64,000 nt of DNA from assembly GCF_003853415.1 (NCBI RefSeq), contig NZ_QTPP01000028.1:1-64000 (forward strand), in the 5' to 3' direction. This DNA comes from Burkholderia sp. Bp9142. Its GTDB lineage: Bacteria; Pseudomonadota; Gammaproteobacteria; Burkholderiales; Burkholderiaceae. The notes beneath the pieces are model-generated. The model saw only the letters and a program-made list of their open reading frames with translations. It was not told where the DNA came from and did not search any database. Each line of letters opens with the position of its first letter. Position 1 is the first letter of the stretch. Shown piece after piece: positions 61,549 to 64,000 of the stretch. Both the position numbers and the translations under genes were made by a program.

Positions 61549-62763
61549 GTGTCCGAATCTTCCTCCCGATCCTCGTCCGCCTTCGCCGCGCCGCCCGACG
61601 CGCACCGCGTGCTGGCCTTGCCGGTTCGCCAGCGCGCACGCACGGCCACGATGGCGCTGTTCTTCGTCGCCGGCATGATGTACGCGTCGTGGGGCGTGCA
61701 TGTGCCGACCGTGCGCGACAAGTTCGCGTTGAGCCCCGGGCTGCTGTCGATCGCGCTGTTCGCGGTCGCGGGCGGGTCGATCGCCGCGATGCTGACGATC
61801 GCGCGCTGGATCACGCGCGTCGGCTCGCGCACCGCGTGCCTCGCGGGCGGGCTCGTGATGTCCGCGTGCGCGGCGCTGATCCTCGTCGTGCCCGACTACT
61901 GGATGCTGCTGGTCGTGCTCGCGCTGTTCGGCTTCTCGATGGCGACGCTCGACGTCGCGATGAACGCGGAGGCGAGCGCGGTCGAGATCGCGCTCGGCAA
62001 GCCGATCATGTCGTCGCTGCACGGGATGTTCAGCATCGGCGGGATGTCGGGCGCGGCGGCCGGCGGCGCGCTGCTGTCGGCCGGCATGGCGCCCGCCATG
62101 CATCTCGCGCTCGCGGCGGCCATCAACGCGGCGGTGCTGGTGGCCGCGAGCCCGGCCGTGCTGCCGCACGTGCCGCATCACGAGCACGCGCACGGCGGCG
62201 GCAACCGCTGGCGCTCGCCCGCGCTGTGGATGCTCGGCGGCATCGCGCTGATCGCGCTGATTGCCGAAGGCGCGATGTACGACTGGGCAACGGTCTATAT
62301 GCGCGACGTCGTCGCGGCGAGCCCCGCGCTCGCGAGCGCCGCGTATGCGGCATTCTCCGGCGGAATGGCGATCGCGCGTTTCGCGGGCGACGCGGTGCGC
62401 GCGCGGTTCGGCGCGCCGCAGCTCGTGTTCGCAAGCGCGTCGCTCGCGTGCGCCGGGATGATCGGCGCGCTGCTGTTGCCGAACCCGGCCGCCGTGCTGA
62501 CGGGTTTCACGCTGATGGGCCTCGGCCTCGCGAACATGATGCCCGTGCTGTTCGCCGCTGCCGCGCGCGTGAAAGGCATCCACGCGGCCGAAGGTCTCGC
62601 GCACGTGGCCGGGCTCGCGTATTTCGGACTGCTGTTCGGTCCGGTCGTGATCGGCGCGGTCGCGCAAACCGCGAACCTGACCGTCGGCCTGTCGGTTGTC
62701 GCGCTGTGCGCGGCGCTCGTCGCGGCCATCGCGCCGAGGGTGCTTGCGCACCTGAAGATCTGA
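61549..62763 (+). CDS. MFS transporter (YbjJ-like)
   Basis: A 404-aa inner membrane permease with about twelve helices and an extended Ser/Pro-rich N-terminus. The segments MALFFVAGMMYASWGVHVPT and KPIMSSLHGMFSIGGMSGAA match the YbjJ-like subfamily, whose substrates are undefined. A short His-rich stretch (LPHVPHHEHAHGGG) in the central loop could bind metal. GTG start at 61549. It is followed by a terminator hairpin shared with the convergent binding-protein gene. Confidence 0.82.
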   Translation: MSESSSRSSSAFAAPPDAHRVLALPVRQRARTATMALFFVAGMMYASWGVHVPTVRDKFALSPGLLSIALFAVAGGSIAAMLTIARWITRVGSRTACLAGGLVMSACAALILVVPDYWMLLVVLALFGFSMATLDVAMNAEASAVEIALGKPIMSSLHGMFSIGGMSGAAAGGALLSAGMAPAMHLALAAAINAAVLVAASPAVLPHVPHHEHAHGGGNRWRSPALWMLGGIALIALIAEGAMYDWATVYMRDVVAASPALASAAYAAFSGGMAIARFAGDAVRARFGAPQLVFASASLACAGMIGALLLPNPAAVLTGFTLMGLGLANMMPVLFAAAARVKGIHAAEGLAHVAGLAYFGLLFGPVVIGAVAQTANLTVGLSVVALCAALVAAIAPRVLAHLKI

Positions 62764-62803
62764 GCGCGCGGCGGACGCACCGCCTGCTGCGAGCCGCCAA
62801 AAG

Positions 62804-62835
62804 AAAGCGCGCCCGCGTTGCCGCAGGCGCGCTTT
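62804..62835. terminator. Bidirectional intrinsic terminator
   Basis: AAAGCGCGCC / GGCGCGCTTT perfect 10-bp stem between convergent genes. Confidence 0.8.
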
Positions 62836-62862
62836 CACCCCTTCTGTCGACCGATCTTCAGC

Positions 62863-63993
62863 TTACATCTTCACTTCGTCGAGCAGCGTCTTCTTGCCGC
62901 CCTTGTAGTTGTACAGCGAGATCACGCCGTGCTGCAGGTCGCCCTTCGAATCGAAGGTCGTGGTGCCGATCACGCCCGTGTACTTCGTCGCCGGCATCGC
63001 GCCGAGGATCTTCGCCGGGTCCGTCGAGTTCGCGCGCTTCATCGCGTCGGCGACGATGTACACCGCGTCATACGTGAACGGTGCGTAGATCTGGATCGGC
63101 TGGCCGAAGCGCTTCTCGTACTTCGCCTTGAACGCGCCGCCGCCCGGCATCTTCTCGAGCGATGCACCGGCTTCCGAGCACACGACGTTGTCGGTCGCAT
63201 CGCCGGCCAGGTCCGCCAGCTTCTCCGTGCACACGCCGTCGCCCGCGAAGATCTTCGCGCGCAGGCCGAGCTGCTTCGCCTGTTTCGCGAACGGGCCGCC
63301 GGTGGCGTCCATGCCGCCGTACATGATCGCGTCCGGATTCTCGCCCTTGATCTTGGTCAGGATCGCGCGGAAGTCGACCGCCTTGTCGTTGGTCGCGTCG
63401 TGCGACAGCACCTTCAGGCCGAGCGCCTTCGCCTTCTTCTCGAACTCGTTCGCGAGACCCTGGCCGTAAGCGGTCGAATCGTCGACCACCGCGACGCTCT
63501 TGATGCCCTTCGAATGCGCGTAGTCGGCGAGTGCCGGGCCCTGCTGCGCATCGGTCGCCACCACGCGATACGTGGTCTTGAAGCCTTGCTGCGTGTAAGC
63601 CGGGTTGGTCGCCGACGGCGAGATCTGCACGATGCCCGCATCGCTGTAGATCTTCGAGGCCGGGATCGACGTACCCGAGTTCAGGTGGCCGATGACCGCG
63701 ACGACCTTGTCGTCGACGAGCTTCTGCGCGACCTGCGTGGCCTGGCGCGGGTCGGCCGCGTCATCCTGCGGGTCCAGTTGTAGCGTGATCTTCTGGCCGC
63801 CGATCGTGAGACCCTTGGCGTTGATCTCCTCGACCGCGAGACGTGCACCGTTTTCGTTGTCCTTGCCCAGGTGTGCAATGCCGCCCGTCAACGGCGCGAC
63901 GTGGCCGATCTTGACGACTTGATCGGCGGCTGCGTTGCCTGCAGCTGCAGCGCACAGCATCGCAGCTGCGGTGATCGGCAACAGCTTTTGCAT
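62863..63993 (-). CDS. Branched-chain amino acid ABC transporter substrate-binding protein (LivJ-like)
   Basis: A 376-aa periplasmic binding protein with a signal peptide (MQKLLPITAAAMLCAAAAGNAAA, cleavage about 23) and the leucine/isoleucine/valine-binding fold: VKIGHVAPLTGGIAHLGKDNENGARLAVEEIN at the start, then VVAVIGHLNSGTSIPASKIY and the YDAVYIVADAMKRA segment. It delivers branched-chain amino acids or related compounds to Liv permeases, whose genes would lie upstream, outside the window. The gene is complete, with the ATG at 63993 seven bases from the window edge. Confidence 0.92.
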   Translation of the reverse strand: MQKLLPITAAAMLCAAAAGNAAADQVVKIGHVAPLTGGIAHLGKDNENGARLAVEEINAKGLTIGGQKITLQLDPQDDAADPRQATQVAQKLVDDKVVAVIGHLNSGTSIPASKIYSDAGIVQISPSATNPAYTQQGFKTTYRVVATDAQQGPALADYAHSKGIKSVAVVDDSTAYGQGLANEFEKKAKALGLKVLSHDATNDKAVDFRAILTKIKGENPDAIMYGGMDATGGPFAKQAKQLGLRAKIFAGDGVCTEKLADLAGDATDNVVCSEAGASLEKMPGGGAFKAKYEKRFGQPIQIYAPFTYDAVYIVADAMKRANSTDPAKILGAMPATKYTGVIGTTTFDSKGDLQHGVISLYNYKGGKKTLLDEVKM

Positions 63994-64000
63994 CTTGATA

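Overview
The window looks like core chromosome of a Burkholderia species, probably of the B. cepacia complex. The evidence is the very high GC and third-position bias and the recognisable housekeeping set: fused indolepyruvate oxidoreductase, MaeB-type malic enzyme, PyrE, short-type ArgC, DUF2957 lipoproteins, OmpW, RsmI/YraN/SIS/BON/cytochrome c, RlpA, H-NS-like protein and a Liv-type binding protein. Species assignment is inference; no rRNA is present.

Layout. 0.4-10.3 kb holds metabolic genes with clear intrinsic terminators. 10.7-14.4 kb has two tandem paralogous DUF2957 lipoproteins followed by an OmpW-like porin. 14.6-19.7 kb has a LysR/MFS divergent pair, a LysE exporter, a 3-hydroxyisobutyrate-dehydrogenase-like enzyme, a Mut7-C fusion protein and a small secreted protein. 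20.1-24.4 kb is a MacAB-like four-gene ABC exporter. 24.4-31.3 kb has a carotenoid oxygenase, a DUF2239 protein, a glucarate transporter/dehydratase operon, a frameshifted arginase-family pseudogene and a divergent ABATE/CGNR regulator.

From about 31.4 to 51.9 kb the base composition falls and the content becomes foreign: a genomic island beside tRNA-Ala(CGC). Its right half (43.9-51.3 kb, all on the minus strand) is the early part of a phage or phage-satellite: tyrosine integrase, AlpA-like regulator, CHC2 zinc finger, Toprim/DUF3987 protein, ParB-methyltransferase fusion and P27-type small terminase. It stops abruptly after the small terminase, with no large terminase, portal or capsid. A broken serine resolvase follows. 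The left half (31.8-42.9 kb) is a defence-like cassette: vsr and a C5-cytosine methyltransferase on the plus strand, convergent with a tightly packed three-gene minus-strand operon (P-loop ATPase with a Cys cluster; a 526-aa unknown; a giant 1855-aa protein with a HerA/VirB4-like ATPase and a possible nuclease motif). The operon layout resembles DndFGH/DptFGH phosphorothioation-linked restriction, but no dndBCDE genes are present and a 5mC methyltransferase sits beside it. This is the best candidate for an undescribed system in the window.

After the tRNA the core resumes (52.1-64.0 kb): cytochrome c, BON lipoprotein and SIS protein in one minus-strand cluster, YraN divergent from RsmI, RlpA, an MBL hydrolase-exonuclease pair, Lrp/AsnC regulator, CDF transporter, H-NS-like protein, a flavin/heme-binding-type oxidoreductase, an MFS permease and a branched-chain amino acid binding protein that ends just inside the window.
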